DNA from: Qipengyuania huizhouensis
GTDB lineage: Bacteria > Pseudomonadota > Alphaproteobacteria > Sphingomonadales > Sphingomonadaceae
Length of the DNA stretch: 64,000 bases
Reading direction: 5' to 3'
Assembly: GCF_019711635.1 (NCBI RefSeq)
Contig: NZ_JAIGNT010000006.1
Location: forward strand, 1 to 64,000
This document shows, one piece after another, positions 30,217 through 41,111 of the stretch. The first letter of the stretch is position 1. The number at the start of each line of letters is the position of its first letter. The notes under the pieces were generated by a model. The model was not told where the DNA came from, made no database searches, and was given only the letters and a program-made list of their open reading frames with translations. Made by a program: the position numbers and the translations under genes.

Positions 30217-32511
30217 TTAGTCCTTCAGGAAGTCCGGCACGTGGCTTTCACCACCCCCGTCATTTCCACCGCGACCTTCGCCACGGCCGCCACCGCGACT
30301 ACCGCCGCGAGGACCACCGCGACCGCCGCGACGATCGCCGCCACCGCCGCCGCGCGGGCCACGATCACCGCGCGGTTCGCGCGGCGGGCGGGTGTCTTCC
30401 AGCTCTTCGCCGGTTTCCTGGTCGACGACGCGCATCGACAGGCGAACCTTTCCGCGCTGGTCGATCTCGAGAACCTTGACCTTCACTTCCTGGCCCTCCG
30501 ACACGACGTCGGTCGGCTTCTCGACGCGCTCGTTCTTCATTTCGCTGACGTGGACGAGACCGTCCTTGCCGCCCATGAAGTTCACGAATGCGCCGAAGTC
30601 GACGATGTTGACGACCTTGCCGTTGTAGATCTTGCCGACTTCCGCCTCTTCGACGATGCCTTCGATCCACTTGCGAGCCGCTTCGATCTCGTCGGCGTTC
30701 GAGGAGCTGATCTTGATCACGCCCTCGTCGTCGATGTCGACCTTGGCACCGGTTTCTGCAACGATCTCACGGATCACCTTGCCGCCAGTACCGATGACGT
30801 CACGGATCTTCGACTTGTCGATCTGCATCGTCTCGATACGCGGAGCGTGCTTGGACACTTCACCGCGAGCGCCCGAAAGTGCCTTGGTCATTTCGCCGAG
30901 GATGTGTGCGCGGCCGGCCTTCGCCTGCTCGAGCGCCTTGGTCATGATTTCCTGCGTGATGCCGGCAACCTTGATGTCCATCTGGAGCGAGGTGATGCCT
31001 TTTTCGGACCCTGCGACCTTGAAGTCCATGTCGCCGAGGTGGTCTTCGTCACCCAGGATATCGGACAGTACGGCGAATTTGTCGCCTTCGAGGATCAGGC
31101 CCATGGCGATGCCGGAAACAGGGCGTTCGATCGGAACGCCGGCATCCATCATCGACAGACAGCCACCGCAAACGGTCGCCATCGAGCTCGAGCCGTTCGA
31201 CTCGGTGATGTCCGACAGGATACGGATGGTGTAGGGGAAATCCTCGTGGCTCGGCAGCACCGGGTGCAGCGCGCGCCATGCGAGCTTTCCGTGGCCCGTC
31301 TCGCGGCGGCTGGTGAAACCGAAACGGCCGACTTCGCCGACCGAATAGGGCGGGAAGTTATAGTGCAGCATGAAGTGATTGTACGACAGGCCTTCGAGAC
31401 CGTCGATCATCTGCTCGGCATCCTTGGTGCCCAGCGTGGTGGTGCAGATCGCCTGCGTTTCACCGCGCGTGAACAGCGCCGAACCGTGCGTGCGGGGCAG
31501 CAATCCTACCATTGCCTCGATCGGACGGACCTGGTCCACCTTGCGACCGTCGATGCGTGTGCCGTCGTTGAGGATCGAACCGCGCACGATGTCGCTTTCG
31601 AGCTTCTTCACCAGCTTGAGTTTGCCGAGGTATTCGGCCGGATCATCGTGGCCGAGACTTTCATAATGCTCGCGCGCCTTGGTACGGGCGGCGTTGATCG
31701 CATCCTGGCGTTCGGCCTTGTTGGTGATCTTGTAGGCGGCTTCGAGGTCTGCGCCGATAATGCCGCGCAGTTCCTCGAGCGTGGCCGACTTGTCTTCGAC
31801 CGGATCGAGATCCCAGGGATCCTTGGCAGCCTGTTCGGCGAGATCGATGATCGCACCGATGACCTTGCGGCTTTCCTCATGCGCGAACATGACGGCGCCG
31901 AGCATTTCCTCTTCGGTCAGCTCCTTGGCTTCGGATTCGACCATCATCACCGCATCCTGCGTGGCGGCAACAACGAGGTCGAGGCGACCCTCTTCGTCCA
32001 GCGCCTTGTCGAGGCTCGGGTTGAGTTCGTATTCGCCATTGCGGAAGCCGACGCGCGCGGCGCCGATCGGGCCCATGAAGGGTACGCCCGAGATGGTCAG
32101 TGCAGCCGAAGCGGCGATCATCGCGACGATATCGGGCTCGGTCTCGCCGTCATAGGACAGGACCTGCGCGATAACGTTGATTTCGTTGTAGAAGCCTTCC
32201 GGGAAGAGCGGCCGGCAGGGCCGGTCGATCAAGCGGGAGGTCAGCGTTTCCTTCTCTGTGGCGCGGCCTTCGCGCTTGAAGAAACCGCCCGGGATACGGC
32301 CCGCAGCGGAGAATTTTTCCTGGTAGTGGACGGTCAGCGGGAAGAAATCCTGCCCTTCCTTCACACTCTTGGCGGCGGTCACGGCGCAGAGCACCACGGT
32401 TTCGCCATAGGTGGCCAGAACGGCACCGTCTGCCTGACGGGCGATGCGGCCGGTTTCGAGGGTGAGGGTCTTTCCGCCCCACTCCAGCGATACGGTTTTC
32501 GTGTCGAACAT
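30217..32511 (-). CDS. pnp: Polyribonucleotide nucleotidyltransferase (PNPase)
   Basis: 764 residues. Two RNase PH domains are separated by a helical domain, then KH (about 556-615; [16 protein letters not shown]) and S1 (about 622-690; [18 protein letters not shown]) domains. The C-terminal 60 or so residues are rich in Gly and Arg and end SHVPDFLKD, a form common in alphaproteobacteria, where the tail contacts RNase E. It degrades RNA 3' to 5' using phosphate. It follows rpsO, with a hairpin between the two genes. Confidence 0.98.
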   Translation of the reverse strand: MFDTKTVSLEWGGKTLTLETGRIARQADGAVLATYGETVVLCAVTAAKSVKEGQDFFPLTVHYQEKFSAAGRIPGGFFKREGRATEKETLTSRLIDRPCRPLFPEGFYNEINVIAQVLSYDGETEPDIVAMIAASAALTISGVPFMGPIGAARVGFRNGEYELNPSLDKALDEEGRLDLVVAATQDAVMMVESEAKELTEEEMLGAVMFAHEESRKVIGAIIDLAEQAAKDPWDLDPVEDKSATLEELRGIIGADLEAAYKITNKAERQDAINAARTKAREHYESLGHDDPAEYLGKLKLVKKLESDIVRGSILNDGTRIDGRKVDQVRPIEAMVGLLPRTHGSALFTRGETQAICTTTLGTKDAEQMIDGLEGLSYNHFMLHYNFPPYSVGEVGRFGFTSRRETGHGKLAWRALHPVLPSHEDFPYTIRILSDITESNGSSSMATVCGGCLSMMDAGVPIERPVSGIAMGLILEGDKFAVLSDILGDEDHLGDMDFKVAGSEKGITSLQMDIKVAGITQEIMTKALEQAKAGRAHILGEMTKALSGARGEVSKHAPRIETMQIDKSKIRDVIGTGGKVIREIVAETGAKVDIDDEGVIKISSSNADEIEAARKWIEGIVEEAEVGKIYNGKVVNIVDFGAFVNFMGGKDGLVHVSEMKNERVEKPTDVVSEGQEVKVKVLEIDQRGKVRLSMRVVDQETGEELEDTRPPREPRGDRGPRGGGGGDRRGGRGGPRGGSRGGGRGEGRGGNDGGGESHVPDFLKD

Positions 32512-32651
32512 GTATTTTCCTTATGAACCCGCACGGCCTTATTGCGGTGCGGGGCCTACTATGCCGGGTAATCCGTCCCGGTCCGGTTCGAGGCGATTTT
32601 TCCTGCCTCTGGTGTGCCGCCTGCGCCGAATTGCGAAGGGGGCCATATGCG

Positions 32652-32680
32652 AAAAGGGCGGCCCGTTTGAGCCGCCCTTC
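32652..32680 (-). terminator. Terminator/processing hairpin between rpsO and pnp
   Basis: On the minus strand AAGGGCGGC and GCCGCCCTT form the stem and TTTT follows, 10-40 bases after the rpsO stop. In E. coli the same interval has both a terminator and an RNase III site that controls pnp; only the hairpin is visible here. Confidence 0.9.
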
Positions 32681-32690
32681 CCGAAAACTC

Positions 32691-32960
32691 TTACTTACGA
32701 AGACCCAGCTTCTGGATCAGGGCGTTGTACCGCTCGACATCCACCTTCTTGAGATAGGCGAGCAGGTTGCGACGCTTGTTGACCATCATGAGGAGGCCAC
32801 GGCGCGAGTGGTTGTCCTTGTGATTGGCCTTGAAGTGATCGGTGAGGTTGCGAATACGCTCGGTGAGGATCGCGACCTGGACTTCCGGCGAACCGGTATC
32901 ACCCTTGCCCTGGGCGTTGTCCTTGATGATTTCAGCTTTACGCTCGGTGGTAACCGACAT
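32691..32960 (-). CDS. rpsO: 30S ribosomal protein S15
   Basis: 89 residues, exactly the usual length. It has the S15 signature [20 protein letters not shown] (about 20-39) and [20 protein letters not shown] (about 50-69), and binds 16S rRNA helix 22. It is encoded between truB and pnp, the standard bacterial order truB-rpsO-pnp. The truB stop lies four bases upstream of its ATG. Confidence 0.99.
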   Translation of the reverse strand: MSVTTERKAEIIKDNAQGKGDTGSPEVQVAILTERIRNLTDHFKANHKDNHSRRGLLMMVNKRRNLLAYLKKVDVERYNALIQKLGLRK

Positions 32961-32964
32961 TCAT

Positions 32965-33981
32965 TTACTCCGCGACATCCGATAGGTTGAAACCCCGCAC
33001 GACCTTGGCCGAGCCTCCTTCGAGTTCCATCAACGCCACCGGGGTGTTTCCCAGCTTGGCAAGATGGAGCCCGTCGGCCCATTCTCCATGAACGGGGGGC
33101 AGGTCCGACAATACCCGGCCCTGGCGGACCGCCTGCGCGCTGTCGGGATCGAGGGGAAGGACCGGGATGTCGTCCAGTCCCGCCTCTAGCGGCAGGAGAA
33201 GGTTTTCGATGGGCGCGCCCTTAGCGATTTCTTCCGCCGAGTCCAGCGAAATCGCCTGATCCTCGCGGAACGGGCCAGCCTTTACCCGCCTGAGATAGGT
33301 GACATGGCCCACCGTACCAAGCGCGTGTGCGATATCCCGTGCCAGAGACCGGATATACGTGCCCTTGGAGACATGCGCTATCAGGGTCACGCAATCCGCC
33401 AGTTCGAGCGGGGCCTGCGGATCGTAGGGATCCGGCCGACCGGAAGTGGTGGCAAAGCTGGAGCGCAGGGCAGCATCCTCGCGCTCGGCCAGAAGGCGGA
33501 GATCGTGAATCGTCACCTGGCGGGTCTTCATTTCCACCTCTTCACCGGCCCGCGCGAGATCGTAGGCGCGCTTGCCGCCAACCTTGATTGCGGAAAATGC
33601 GGGCGGTGCCTGTTCGATTTCTCCCGAGAAATGTTCGAGTACGGCAGCGATGGCAGCAATCGGCGGGCGGCGGTCGCTGCGGTGAACGACCTCCCCTTCG
33701 GTATCCAGCGTGTCGGTCTGTTCCCCGAACTGGATGGTGAATTCGTAGATCTTGTCGCTGTCCAGCATTCGTCCAGCCAGCTTGGTCGCTTCGCCCAGCG
33801 CAATCGGTAGTACGCCTTCCGCGAGCGGATCCAGCGTTCCGCCGTGGCCGACCTTCGTCTTCGCGTAGCCGCCCTGCCGGAGCACGCGTTTGACCAGCCC
33901 GACGGCCTGCGTCGAGCCGAGCCCGCGTGGCTTGTCGAGCAGCAGCCAGCCGTGCGGTGCGGGTTTGCTCTGCTGGCTCAC
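32965..33981 (-). CDS. truB: tRNA pseudouridine(55) synthase TruB
   Basis: 338 residues. Begins with GTG (VSQQSKPAPHGWLLLDKPRG). The catalytic aspartate is in GHGGTLDPLAEGVLP (about 45-59), and the KGTYIRSLARDIA motif (about 203-215) is typical of TruB. It modifies U55 in the T loop of tRNAs. The GTG overlaps the stop of the M50 protease gene (GTGA). The long in-frame opening upstream of 33981 lies within the protease gene and is not coding. Confidence 0.96.
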   Translation of the reverse strand: MSQQSKPAPHGWLLLDKPRGLGSTQAVGLVKRVLRQGGYAKTKVGHGGTLDPLAEGVLPIALGEATKLAGRMLDSDKIYEFTIQFGEQTDTLDTEGEVVHRSDRRPPIAAIAAVLEHFSGEIEQAPPAFSAIKVGGKRAYDLARAGEEVEMKTRQVTIHDLRLLAEREDAALRSSFATTSGRPDPYDPQAPLELADCVTLIAHVSKGTYIRSLARDIAHALGTVGHVTYLRRVKAGPFREDQAISLDSAEEIAKGAPIENLLLPLEAGLDDIPVLPLDPDSAQAVRQGRVLSDLPPVHGEWADGLHLAKLGNTPVALMELEGGSAKVVRGFNLSDVAE

Positions 33982-34667
33982 GTGATGAAATCCTCGATAC
34001 CGGCGGCGACGGAATAGAACAGCCCGGTCAGCCATTCGACCGGCGGGAAGATGGTGTTCTCGATCCAGCGTGCGTCGGGAAAGGCCCATGTCGCCGCAAT
34101 CAGAACGACCAGTAGTAGCATCCCCATAGCCTGCAGCTTCTGCCAGTGATGCGCCCAGCGACGCGGCATCAGCCCGCCAACGATATGCGATCCGTCGAAG
34201 GGCGGGATAGGAAGCATGTTGAACAGGGCGAGGAAGACGTTGATGACGATGAAGGAGCCGAATGCGGTCAGCGCCCAGTCGGAGAGCGCGACGCCCCAAG
34301 TGGTTGCAAAGCCCGCCAGCATGCCGAAGATGATTGCGCCGAGGAGTGCGAGAAGTATGTTCGTTCCCGGACCTGCGGCGGCAACGGCCATCATGCCGTA
34401 GCGCGGATTGTCGAGCCTGCGCGCATTGACGGGCACCGGCTTGGCCCAGCCGAAGATCGGACCCCCGAACAGTGCCAGCGCGCCCGGCACCAGCAATGTG
34501 CCGATGGGATCGACATGTTTGATCGGGTTTAGCGTGAGCCGTCCCATATCGCGCGCGGTCGTGTCGCCCAATGCCAGTGCGGTCCAGCCATGGGCGACTT
34601 CGTGGAACACGATTGCGATGATGAGGCAGGGGATGAGGACCGCTGCGAGCGTAAGGGTTTCGGCCAT
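33978..34667 (-). CDS. Site-2 protease family (M50) membrane protein
   Basis: 229 residues with about six membrane segments. The zinc site HEVAH (HExxH, about 22-26) lies in the first segment region, and the third ligand motif NMLPIPPFDGSHI (NxxPxPxxDG) is in a later helix. It is a short intramembrane metalloprotease of the Rv/YwhC type without a PDZ domain, so it is not RseP. The substrate is unknown. It sits directly upstream of truB with a four-base overlap. Confidence 0.92.
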   Translation of the reverse strand: MAETLTLAAVLIPCLIIAIVFHEVAHGWTALALGDTTARDMGRLTLNPIKHVDPIGTLLVPGALALFGGPIFGWAKPVPVNARRLDNPRYGMMAVAAAGPGTNILLALLGAIIFGMLAGFATTWGVALSDWALTAFGSFIVINVFLALFNMLPIPPFDGSHIVGGLMPRRWAHHWQKLQAMGMLLLVVLIAATWAFPDARWIENTIFPPVEWLTGLFYSVAAGIEDFIT

Positions 34668-34705
34668 GGCGACTATGTAGGCACGCGAAAGTGAACGCGC
34701 ACCCT

Positions 34706-35284
34706 CTAGCGGGCCAGCGCCTCGGAAAAATGCCTGCGGCACATGGCGACATAGCGGTCGTTGCCGCCGATTTCGGTCTGCGCGCCTTCGCTGACCGCCT
34801 TGCCATTTGCGTCGACGCGCAGGTTCATCGTGGCCTTGCGACCGCAATCGCACACGGCCTTCATCTCGACCAATGCATCCGCAATGCCAAGAAGCGCCGC
34901 CGAGCCGGGAAAGAGTTCGCCCTGGAAATCGGTGCGCAGGCCGTAACACAGCACCGGGATGCCCGCATCATCCGCAAGACGCGCCAACTGCCAAACCTGG
35001 TCACGGGTGAGGAACTGCGCCTCGTCGACCAGCACGCAGGCAAGTGTGGTCTCTTTATGCTCTTCCAGTACGCGCGCCTCGATATCTGTATCGGCTTCGT
35101 AACGATGCGCATCGCTGGCAAGCCCGATGCGGCTGGAAATCGCGCCAAAACCGGGCCTGTCGTCCAGCGCAGCGGTCCACAGCGAGACCTTCATCCCGCG
35201 CTCGCCATAGTTGAACGCGGCCTGGAGCAGGGTGGAACTCTTCCCTGCATTCATGCTGGCATAGTAGAAATAGAGCTTGGCCAT
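34706..35284 (-). CDS. tdk: Thymidine kinase
   Basis: 192 residues of the type II (TK1-like) family. The P-loop is YYASMNAGKSS (about 6-16), the DEAQ box is VLVDEAQFL (about 85-93), and zinc-binding cysteines occur in KAVCDCGRKA (about 142) and MCRRHF near the C-terminus. It salvages thymidine to dTMP. It is divergent from the AbgT transporter gene. Confidence 0.97.
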   Translation of the reverse strand: MAKLYFYYASMNAGKSSTLLQAAFNYGERGMKVSLWTAALDDRPGFGAISSRIGLASDAHRYEADTDIEARVLEEHKETTLACVLVDEAQFLTRDQVWQLARLADDAGIPVLCYGLRTDFQGELFPGSAALLGIADALVEMKAVCDCGRKATMNLRVDANGKAVSEGAQTEIGGNDRYVAMCRRHFSEALAR

Positions 35285-35390
35285 CGCCGGGGTCTAGCGC
35301 CAGCGGACAGGGCTGTTAAGGAGATCGACAGACAGGATTGGGGATGAGATACCTCGACAAACCAATAAAAGTAAGGTGAGTGGGATTTCC

Positions 35391-37019
35391 ATGGCAGAAG
35401 CACAGGCGACTTCGGGCAAGCAGGGTGGCATTCTCGGCTGGATCGAACGAAGCGGCAACAAGCTGCCCGATCCGGTTTTCCTGTTCTTCTGGCTGATCGC
35501 GATATTGGTGGTTGTTTCCATCGTCGCCTCACTCACCGGGCTTTCCGCCGCGCATCCCACCGAAGTCGATGCCGACACCGGAGCGGCCACCATCATCACT
35601 GCACAGAGCCTGCTGAGCGCGGAGAACATCGCGCGGCTCTGGGTCGAAATGCCGCAGACCTTCACCCACTTCCATCCACTCGGCTATGTGTTGGTCGTGA
35701 TGCTGGGTGCAGGTGTTGCCGAGCGCGCGGGCCTGTTTGGCACAGCGATGCGCGCGGGCGTTCGGAATGCGCCGGTCTATCTGCTGACGCCCATCGTCGC
35801 CTTCGTCGGCATGATGGGAAATCTTGCCGCCGATGCCGCTTATGTTGTTCTCATCCCGCTCGCCGGAATTATTTTCCATGCCGCCGGACGCCATCCGGTC
35901 GCGGGTATTGCCGCTGCCTTTGCCGGCGTATCGGGCGGGTTCTCTGCCAATTTGCTGCCCGGCCAGCTCGACGCGCTGCTATTCGGCATTACCGAGGCTA
36001 GTGTGGAGACGGTCTTCGGTGATTTTACAGCCAATATCGCCGGTAACTGGTATTTCATCGCCGCGATGACATTCATCTTCCTGCCGGTGATCTGGTTCGT
36101 GACCGACAGGTTGATCGAACCCCGCCTCGGGCCATGGAACCCCTCCATGGCGGGCAAGGCCGTCTCGCCGGAGCAACAGGGCGAAGTTGCCGATGGGGAC
36201 CGCCCGCTTTCGGCTGCCGAGAGCAAGGGACTGCGCTGGGCAGGGCTCGCCGTACTTTTCGTCGTCGGCCTGTGGCTATTCTTCACGCTCGGCCCCGGAA
36301 CCCCGCTGATCGACGAAGGCGCTTCGCCCGAAGCACAGCTTACTCCCTTCTACCAGAGCCTCGTCGCAGGCTTCTTCCTGCTCTTCCTCCTTGCCGGCTG
36401 GGCCTATGGCAAGGCTGCCGGGACGATCGACGATCACCGGGGACTTGTGAAGATGATGGCCGGGGCAATGGAGGATCTTGCCTATTACCTCGTTCTCGCC
36501 TTCGCCGCCGCGCATTTCGTGGCGATGTTCGCCTGGTCGAACCTCGGCCTGATCCTCGCAGTGAACGGAGCCGATTTTCTCGGCAACAGCGGCCTGCCCG
36601 CATGGGCCCTGCTGACGGCGATCATTCTCGTCTCGGCCCTGCTCAACATCTTCGTCGGTTCGGCGAGTGCGAAGTGGGCGCTGCTTGCGCCGGTTCTCGT
36701 ACCCATGCTGATGCTGCTGGGCATCTCACCGGAAATGGCAACCGCCGCCTATCGTGTGGGCGACGGGGCGACCAACATCATCACGCCGCTGATGGTCTAT
36801 TTCCCGCTGATCCTGATCTTCTGCCAGCGCTGGCAGAAGGACTTCGGCCTCGGCAGCCTTGCAGCGACAATGCTGCCCTATTCGGTCGGCCTGTTGCTGG
36901 CAGGGCTGGCAATGACCATCGGATGGGTCGTGCTGGATCTTCCGCTCGGCCCGGGTGCTGAAGTATTCATGGATGTGCCGACGACGGTCGATCCGACCGC
37001 CCCGGCCAGCGCAGAGTAA
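35391..37019 (+). CDS. AbgT-family transporter
   Basis: 542 residues with about 13 membrane segments. Family landmarks include LGWIERSGNKLPDPVFLFFW (about 11-30), GVSGGFSANLLPGQLD and the hairpin region GDGATNIITPLMVYFPLI. The name-giving member imports p-aminobenzoyl-glutamate, and others export sulfonamide-like antimetabolites, so the direction cannot be told. I prefer ATG 35391; GTG 35376 is an in-frame alternative. It ends three bases from the convergent rbfA stop. Confidence 0.93.
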   Translation: MAEAQATSGKQGGILGWIERSGNKLPDPVFLFFWLIAILVVVSIVASLTGLSAAHPTEVDADTGAATIITAQSLLSAENIARLWVEMPQTFTHFHPLGYVLVVMLGAGVAERAGLFGTAMRAGVRNAPVYLLTPIVAFVGMMGNLAADAAYVVLIPLAGIIFHAAGRHPVAGIAAAFAGVSGGFSANLLPGQLDALLFGITEASVETVFGDFTANIAGNWYFIAAMTFIFLPVIWFVTDRLIEPRLGPWNPSMAGKAVSPEQQGEVADGDRPLSAAESKGLRWAGLAVLFVVGLWLFFTLGPGTPLIDEGASPEAQLTPFYQSLVAGFFLLFLLAGWAYGKAAGTIDDHRGLVKMMAGAMEDLAYYLVLAFAAAHFVAMFAWSNLGLILAVNGADFLGNSGLPAWALLTAIILVSALLNIFVGSASAKWALLAPVLVPMLMLLGISPEMATAAYRVGDGATNIITPLMVYFPLILIFCQRWQKDFGLGSLAATMLPYSVGLLLAGLAMTIGWVVLDLPLGPGAEVFMDVPTTVDPTAPASAE

Positions 37020-37022
37020 GGC

Positions 37023-37424
37023 CTACTCTTCGTCCTCGAGGTCGCTCGCGACCTTGGGGTCGGAGAGCAGCTTCTCGATCCGTTCCGCCTCATCAAAGCT
37101 TTCGTCAGGCTGAAATGAGAGTTTGGGCGCAAACTTGAGCCCCAGTCGCTTGGCGACTTCCTTCTGGAAGAACGCCGTATTGGTGCGCAGTGCCTTCAGC
37201 ACCGCCGCCTCGTCCTGCCCCAGCAGGGGTTTTACATAGGCCTTGGCGTTCCTGAGGTCGGGGCTCATCCGCACCTCGGTCACGGAAATGTTCGACGCAC
37301 GCAGCACATCGTCATGCGCCTCCCCGCGTGCGAGCAGTTCGGACAATATATGCCGCACCCGCTCGCCCACTTTGAGGACGCGCACCGATTGCTGTTCGGG
37401 AGTGGAAAGGTTGCGGGCCATCAC
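37023..37424 (-). CDS. rbfA: Ribosome-binding factor A
   Basis: 133 residues with the KH-like RbfA fold ([18 protein letters not shown] about 14-31; [23 protein letters not shown] stretch about 48-66). It matures the 16S rRNA 5' end of the small subunit. It is last in the rimP-nusA-ylxR-infB-thioesterase-rbfA operon, with a four-base overlap to the thioesterase gene. Confidence 0.96.
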   Translation of the reverse strand: MMARNLSTPEQQSVRVLKVGERVRHILSELLARGEAHDDVLRASNISVTEVRMSPDLRNAKAYVKPLLGQDEAAVLKALRTNTAFFQKEVAKRLGLKFAPKLSFQPDESFDEAERIEKLLSDPKVASDLEDEE

Positions 37425-37840
37425 TTTTCTCCGGTCGGACGTGGTGTGGGGATGGCTGTACTGCTCGACCGCGCCAGGAGGTTACCCTCCCCGTCGAACA
37501 ACTCGCCTTCGAGAAAGGTTACGCGCCGTCCGCGGCGGACCACGCGCCCCTTGCCAACGAGCGGTCCCGCCTTAACCGGACGCAGAAGCGTCATGGAGAT
37601 TTCGAGATTGAGCGGCGCTTCCTCATGTTTCGTTGCCCAGACATGCGCCCAGCCCATTACCTCATCGAGGAATCCTGCGACGAGGCCGCCCTGCACACTG
37701 CCGCGCGGGGTTATGAAACTTTCCGGCGCATGGAAGCGCAGGGTGATCTCCTCGCGCTCCTCATCGAAACTGTCGAAGGCCACGCCCATCAGCTCCGCAT
37801 GAGCGGCGCCGAGGGCGTGCCTTTGGGGATCAACGCTCAC
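37421..37840 (-). CDS. PaaI-family hotdog thioesterase
   Basis: 139 residues with a hotdog fold of the PaaI type. [20 protein letters not shown] (about 37-56) holds the substrate-side Gly-rich turn, and FLDEVMGWA supplies the acidic catalytic residue on the central helix. It probably hydrolyses acyl-CoA. It is wedged between infB and rbfA with four-base overlaps on both sides, an unusual guest in a translation operon. GTG start. Confidence 0.87.
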   Translation of the reverse strand: MSVDPQRHALGAAHAELMGVAFDSFDEEREEITLRFHAPESFITPRGSVQGGLVAGFLDEVMGWAHVWATKHEEAPLNLEISMTLLRPVKAGPLVGKGRVVRRGRRVTFLEGELFDGEGNLLARSSSTAIPTPRPTGEK

Positions 37841-40350
37841 AGTGTGCGTTCACGCTCCTCGACCTCGAACACTTCAAGCTGGTCGCCCGGCTTGATGTCG
37901 TTCGTGTCGGCGAGGACCACACCACATTCGAGACCGGCGCGGACTTCGTCCACATCGTCCTTGAAGCGGCGCAACGAGGCGATAGTCGTGGCCGAGACGA
38001 TGACGTCTTCGCGCGTGAGGCGTGCATGCAGCCCCTTGCGGATGACGCCTTCCTCGACCAGCAGGCCAGCGGCCTTGTCCTTCTTGCCCGAACGGAACAC
38101 TTCCTTGACCGCAGCACGGCCGACGACGTGTTCGATCCGCTCCGGACCCAGCTCGCCCGCCATCTCCTTCGCGATTTCCTCGGTCAGGTGGTAGATGACG
38201 TCGTAATATTTCATCTCCACGCCGTCGCGCTTCACCAGTTCGCGCGCCTTGGCATTCGGCCGGACGTTGAACCCGATGATGGGAGCGTTCGAGGCGGCTG
38301 CCAGCTGCACGTCGCTTTCGGTGATTGCACCCACGCCTGCGTGCAGAACGCGGACCTTGATGAGATCGTTCGACAGATTGTGCAGTGCGGTCGTGATCGC
38401 TTCCACCGAGCCCTGCACATCGGCTTTCACCAGCACTGGGAATTCGACCACGTTCGAGGCGAGGTTGTTGAACATCGTATCGAAGCTGGTCGGCGCAAGC
38501 GCGGTGCGCTTTTCGGTCGCCTTTTCCTGGCGATACTGCGCAACCTCGCGGGCACGCTGTTCGTTTTCGACCACGGTCAGCACATCGCCCGCACTCGGCA
38601 CACCGCCAAGGCCGAGGACCTCGACCGGCATCGAAGGTCCGGCCTTCTTGATCTGCTTGCCCTGGTCGTCGACGATGGCGCGGACACGGCCGCTCTGCGT
38701 GCCGACTACGAAGGTGTTGCCACGTTCCAGCGTACCGCGGGTGACGAGTACGGTCGCGACCGGGCCGCGGCCCTTGTCGAGCTGCGCTTCGATGACAGTT
38801 GCCTCGGCCATGCGGTCGGGGTTCGCCTTCAGTTCGAGCAGTTCGGCCTGCAGCGCGATCTTCTCGAGCAAATCGTCCAGACCTGTCTTCTCCTTGGCGG
38901 AGATTTCCACGTCCTGCACATCGCCGGACATCGATTCCACGATCACTTCGTGTTCGAGCAGACGGGTGCGGATGTTGTCCGGATTGGCTTCCGGCTTGTC
39001 CATCTTGTTGATCGCAACAATCATCGGGACGCCTGCGGCCTTGGTGTGGTTGATGGCTTCGATCGTCTGCGGCATGATGCCGTCATCGGCAGCCACCACC
39101 AGCACCACGATATCGGTGATGTTGGCACCCCGCTGGCGCATCTGGGTAAAGGCGGCGTGGCCCGGCGTGTCGAGAAAGGTAATGGCATCGCCGCCCTTCG
39201 TCTGCACCTGGTAGCTGCCGATATGCTGCGTGATACCGCCGGCTTCGCCCTTCACCACATTGGCGCCGCGAAGTGCGTCGAGCAGCGAAGTCTTGCCGTG
39301 GTCGACATGGCCCATGATGGTGACGACTGGCGGACGGGGCTTCAGCGTCTCTTCCGGATCGACATCTTCGTCATTCGTAATATCGACGTCGGCTTCGGAG
39401 ACCTTCTGGATATTGTGGCCGAACTGCTCGACCAGCAGTTCTGCCGTATCCTGGTCGATCGTCTGGTTGACGGTGACCATCATATCGAGATTGAAGAGTT
39501 CCTTCACCAGGTCGGCGCCCTTTTCGCCCATGCGCTTGGCCAGTTCGCCGACGGTGATTGCCTCGGGAACGATGACATCGCGTACCTGCTTCTCACGCGG
39601 CTTGCTGGAGCCGCCGCCCTGCATGCGGCGTTCCTTTTCACGCGCACGCTTGAGCGCGGCAAGGCTGCGCGCACGGCGGCCTTCGTCCTCGTTCAGGGCC
39701 TTCTTGACGGAAAGCTTGCCGGAGCGGCGCTTGTCCGGCGTTTCGGCAACGCGCGCAGGCTTGTCTTCTTTCTTCTTGGCGCGTTCGGGCTTCTTGATTT
39801 CCGGACGCTTGACGGGCGTGAACTGGCGCGGAGCCGGAGCAGGCGAACTCTCATCGGCAGGCACTTCCTCGGGAGCCGGTGCTTCTGCTGCCTCAGCTGC
39901 CGGACTCGCGGGCTCTTCCGCCGCCTTGCTGGCGGCTTCTTCTTCGGCCTTGCGCTTGTCTTCGGCGCGCTTCTTCTCGTCTTCGGCGGCCTTCTTGGCC
40001 TGCTCCTCGTCACGCTTGCGCGCTTCTTCGGTCAGGCGCAGGCGCTCTTCCTCGGCCTCACGCTGGAGACGGGCAACGCGTTCCTGCGGAGTTTCCGAAG
40101 CGGGCGCGGCCTTTTTCGGCGCAGCCTTCTTGGCCGCCGGAGCTGGGGCAGGAGCCGGGGTCGGCTCGGGCTCGGGCGCGGGCGGCGGGGGAGGCGGCGT
40201 TTCACCGGGCTTCAAGAGCTTGCGGCGGCGCTTCACCTCGACCGCCACCTTGTTGGTACGGCCGTGGCTGAAGGTCTGCTTGACCTCGCCCGGCTGCGCG
40301 CCCTTGAGGCTCAGCGGTTTACGGGCAGGTTTCTTGTCGTCGTCGCTCAT
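37837..40350 (-). CDS. infB: Translation initiation factor IF-2
   Basis: 837 residues. Before the core lies about 280 residues of alternating Lys/Glu/Ala-rich helix and Pro/Ala linker ([24 protein letters not shown]), a length common in alphaproteobacteria. The G domain follows with [15 protein letters not shown] (about 348-362), DTPGHAAF and NKMDKP, then the C-terminal fMet-tRNA binding domains. It starts at ATG 40350 ([17 protein letters not shown]). It is in the operon behind ylxR, with a gap of 20 bases. Confidence 0.98.
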   Translation of the reverse strand: MSDDDKKPARKPLSLKGAQPGEVKQTFSHGRTNKVAVEVKRRRKLLKPGETPPPPPPAPEPEPTPAPAPAPAAKKAAPKKAAPASETPQERVARLQREAEEERLRLTEEARKRDEEQAKKAAEDEKKRAEDKRKAEEEAASKAAEEPASPAAEAAEAPAPEEVPADESSPAPAPRQFTPVKRPEIKKPERAKKKEDKPARVAETPDKRRSGKLSVKKALNEDEGRRARSLAALKRAREKERRMQGGGSSKPREKQVRDVIVPEAITVGELAKRMGEKGADLVKELFNLDMMVTVNQTIDQDTAELLVEQFGHNIQKVSEADVDITNDEDVDPEETLKPRPPVVTIMGHVDHGKTSLLDALRGANVVKGEAGGITQHIGSYQVQTKGGDAITFLDTPGHAAFTQMRQRGANITDIVVLVVAADDGIMPQTIEAINHTKAAGVPMIVAINKMDKPEANPDNIRTRLLEHEVIVESMSGDVQDVEISAKEKTGLDDLLEKIALQAELLELKANPDRMAEATVIEAQLDKGRGPVATVLVTRGTLERGNTFVVGTQSGRVRAIVDDQGKQIKKAGPSMPVEVLGLGGVPSAGDVLTVVENEQRAREVAQYRQEKATEKRTALAPTSFDTMFNNLASNVVEFPVLVKADVQGSVEAITTALHNLSNDLIKVRVLHAGVGAITESDVQLAAASNAPIIGFNVRPNAKARELVKRDGVEMKYYDVIYHLTEEIAKEMAGELGPERIEHVVGRAAVKEVFRSGKKDKAAGLLVEEGVIRKGLHARLTREDVIVSATTIASLRRFKDDVDEVRAGLECGVVLADTNDIKPGDQLEVFEVEERERTL

Positions 40351-40370
40351 TCTTGCTCGTTTCTCTTCGT

Positions 40371-41111
40371 TCAATCGTTCGTATCGTCACCGGCGCGTAC
40401 GGATGCGCGCCCGAATTCGTCGGGCCAAGTTCCGTTCGGAATTTCTTGCCCCAGATAATGCATCAGCCGCTTCAAGGGCTTGAGAACCCGCGCGGCCGCA
40501 GCATCGTCGGCCAGACCGAAATGGACGACATTGTCGCGGCCCAATGCCACAGACAGAGCGTCGCGGTCCAGTGGCAGTGTCCAGCCGCGTTCGCCGCTGC
40601 CTTCTGCCTCACGCCCTACACGCCAGGCCTGATCGAGTTTCTTGCGCCCGTCTTCGCTCGCGTCGTTGGCATGGAAGAGTGCCGACACTCCACCCATGCG
40701 GGCGGACTCCGCAATACGCTGTGTGCCCAAGATAAGGGCTCCGACGCGCATTTCGAGACCCAGTCGGTCGAGAAATACGCGCGTGAGCGCATCCGCGATC
40801 CTTTGCGACAGATCCTCGGGTATCTCGAGATCGCCGGTCTTGAACGCGCGCGCCAGGCCCGCTTTCAGTTTCCCGTTGCGCTGCGCCTCCTCGATCGCCG
40901 TGCGAGAGGAACAGACCCATGCCCCCCGTCCCGGTGCCTTTTCCTGCGCATCTGGCAGTACGAGGCCGGAGGGCGAGGCGGCAAGCCGGACCAGCGCATC
41001 GCGCGAGCCCGTCTCTCCGGTCAATATGCAGCGCCGTTCGGGCTCCGGTCTACGGGGCCTGCGGGCTTCAGCGATGTCGGACGTCAGGCTCTCATTGGGT
41101 GGAGTCCGCAT
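40371..41111 (-). CDS. YlxR (DUF448) RNA-binding protein with L7Ae-like domain
   Basis: 246 residues. The N-terminal YlxR domain (about 22-95) has RRCILTGE and the PGRGAWVC motif (about 60-67). A C-terminal ribosomal L7Ae/L30e-like part (about 110-180; [16 protein letters not shown]) is present, the fusion seen in alphaproteobacteria. It probably acts as a nucleoid- or RNA-binding regulator; its link to nusA and infB suggests a translation or transcription role. It overlaps the end of nusA by 20 bases. Confidence 0.92.
   Translation of the reverse strand: MRTPPNESLTSDIAEARRPRRPEPERRCILTGETGSRDALVRLAASPSGLVLPDAQEKAPGRGAWVCSSRTAIEEAQRNGKLKAGLARAFKTGDLEIPEDLSQRIADALTRVFLDRLGLEMRVGALILGTQRIAESARMGGVSALFHANDASEDGRKKLDQAWRVGREAEGSGERGWTLPLDRDALSVALGRDNVVHFGLADDAAAARVLKPLKRLMHYLGQEIPNGTWPDEFGRASVRAGDDTND

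Noticed and set aside
30076..32526. An 816-codon open frame antisense to pnp
   Set aside because: It mirrors the codon pattern of a GC-rich gene on the other strand, has no ribosome-binding site and no recognisable domain. pnp itself is certain.
32965..34806. Fusion of truB with a long upstream extension
   Set aside because: The extra frame lies in the M50 protease gene, which has clear zinc motifs. truB begins at the GTG at 33981.
38026..40458. An 810-codon open frame antisense to infB
   Set aside because: Same cause: third-position GC bias of infB leaves the opposite frame open. The product is low in known motifs.
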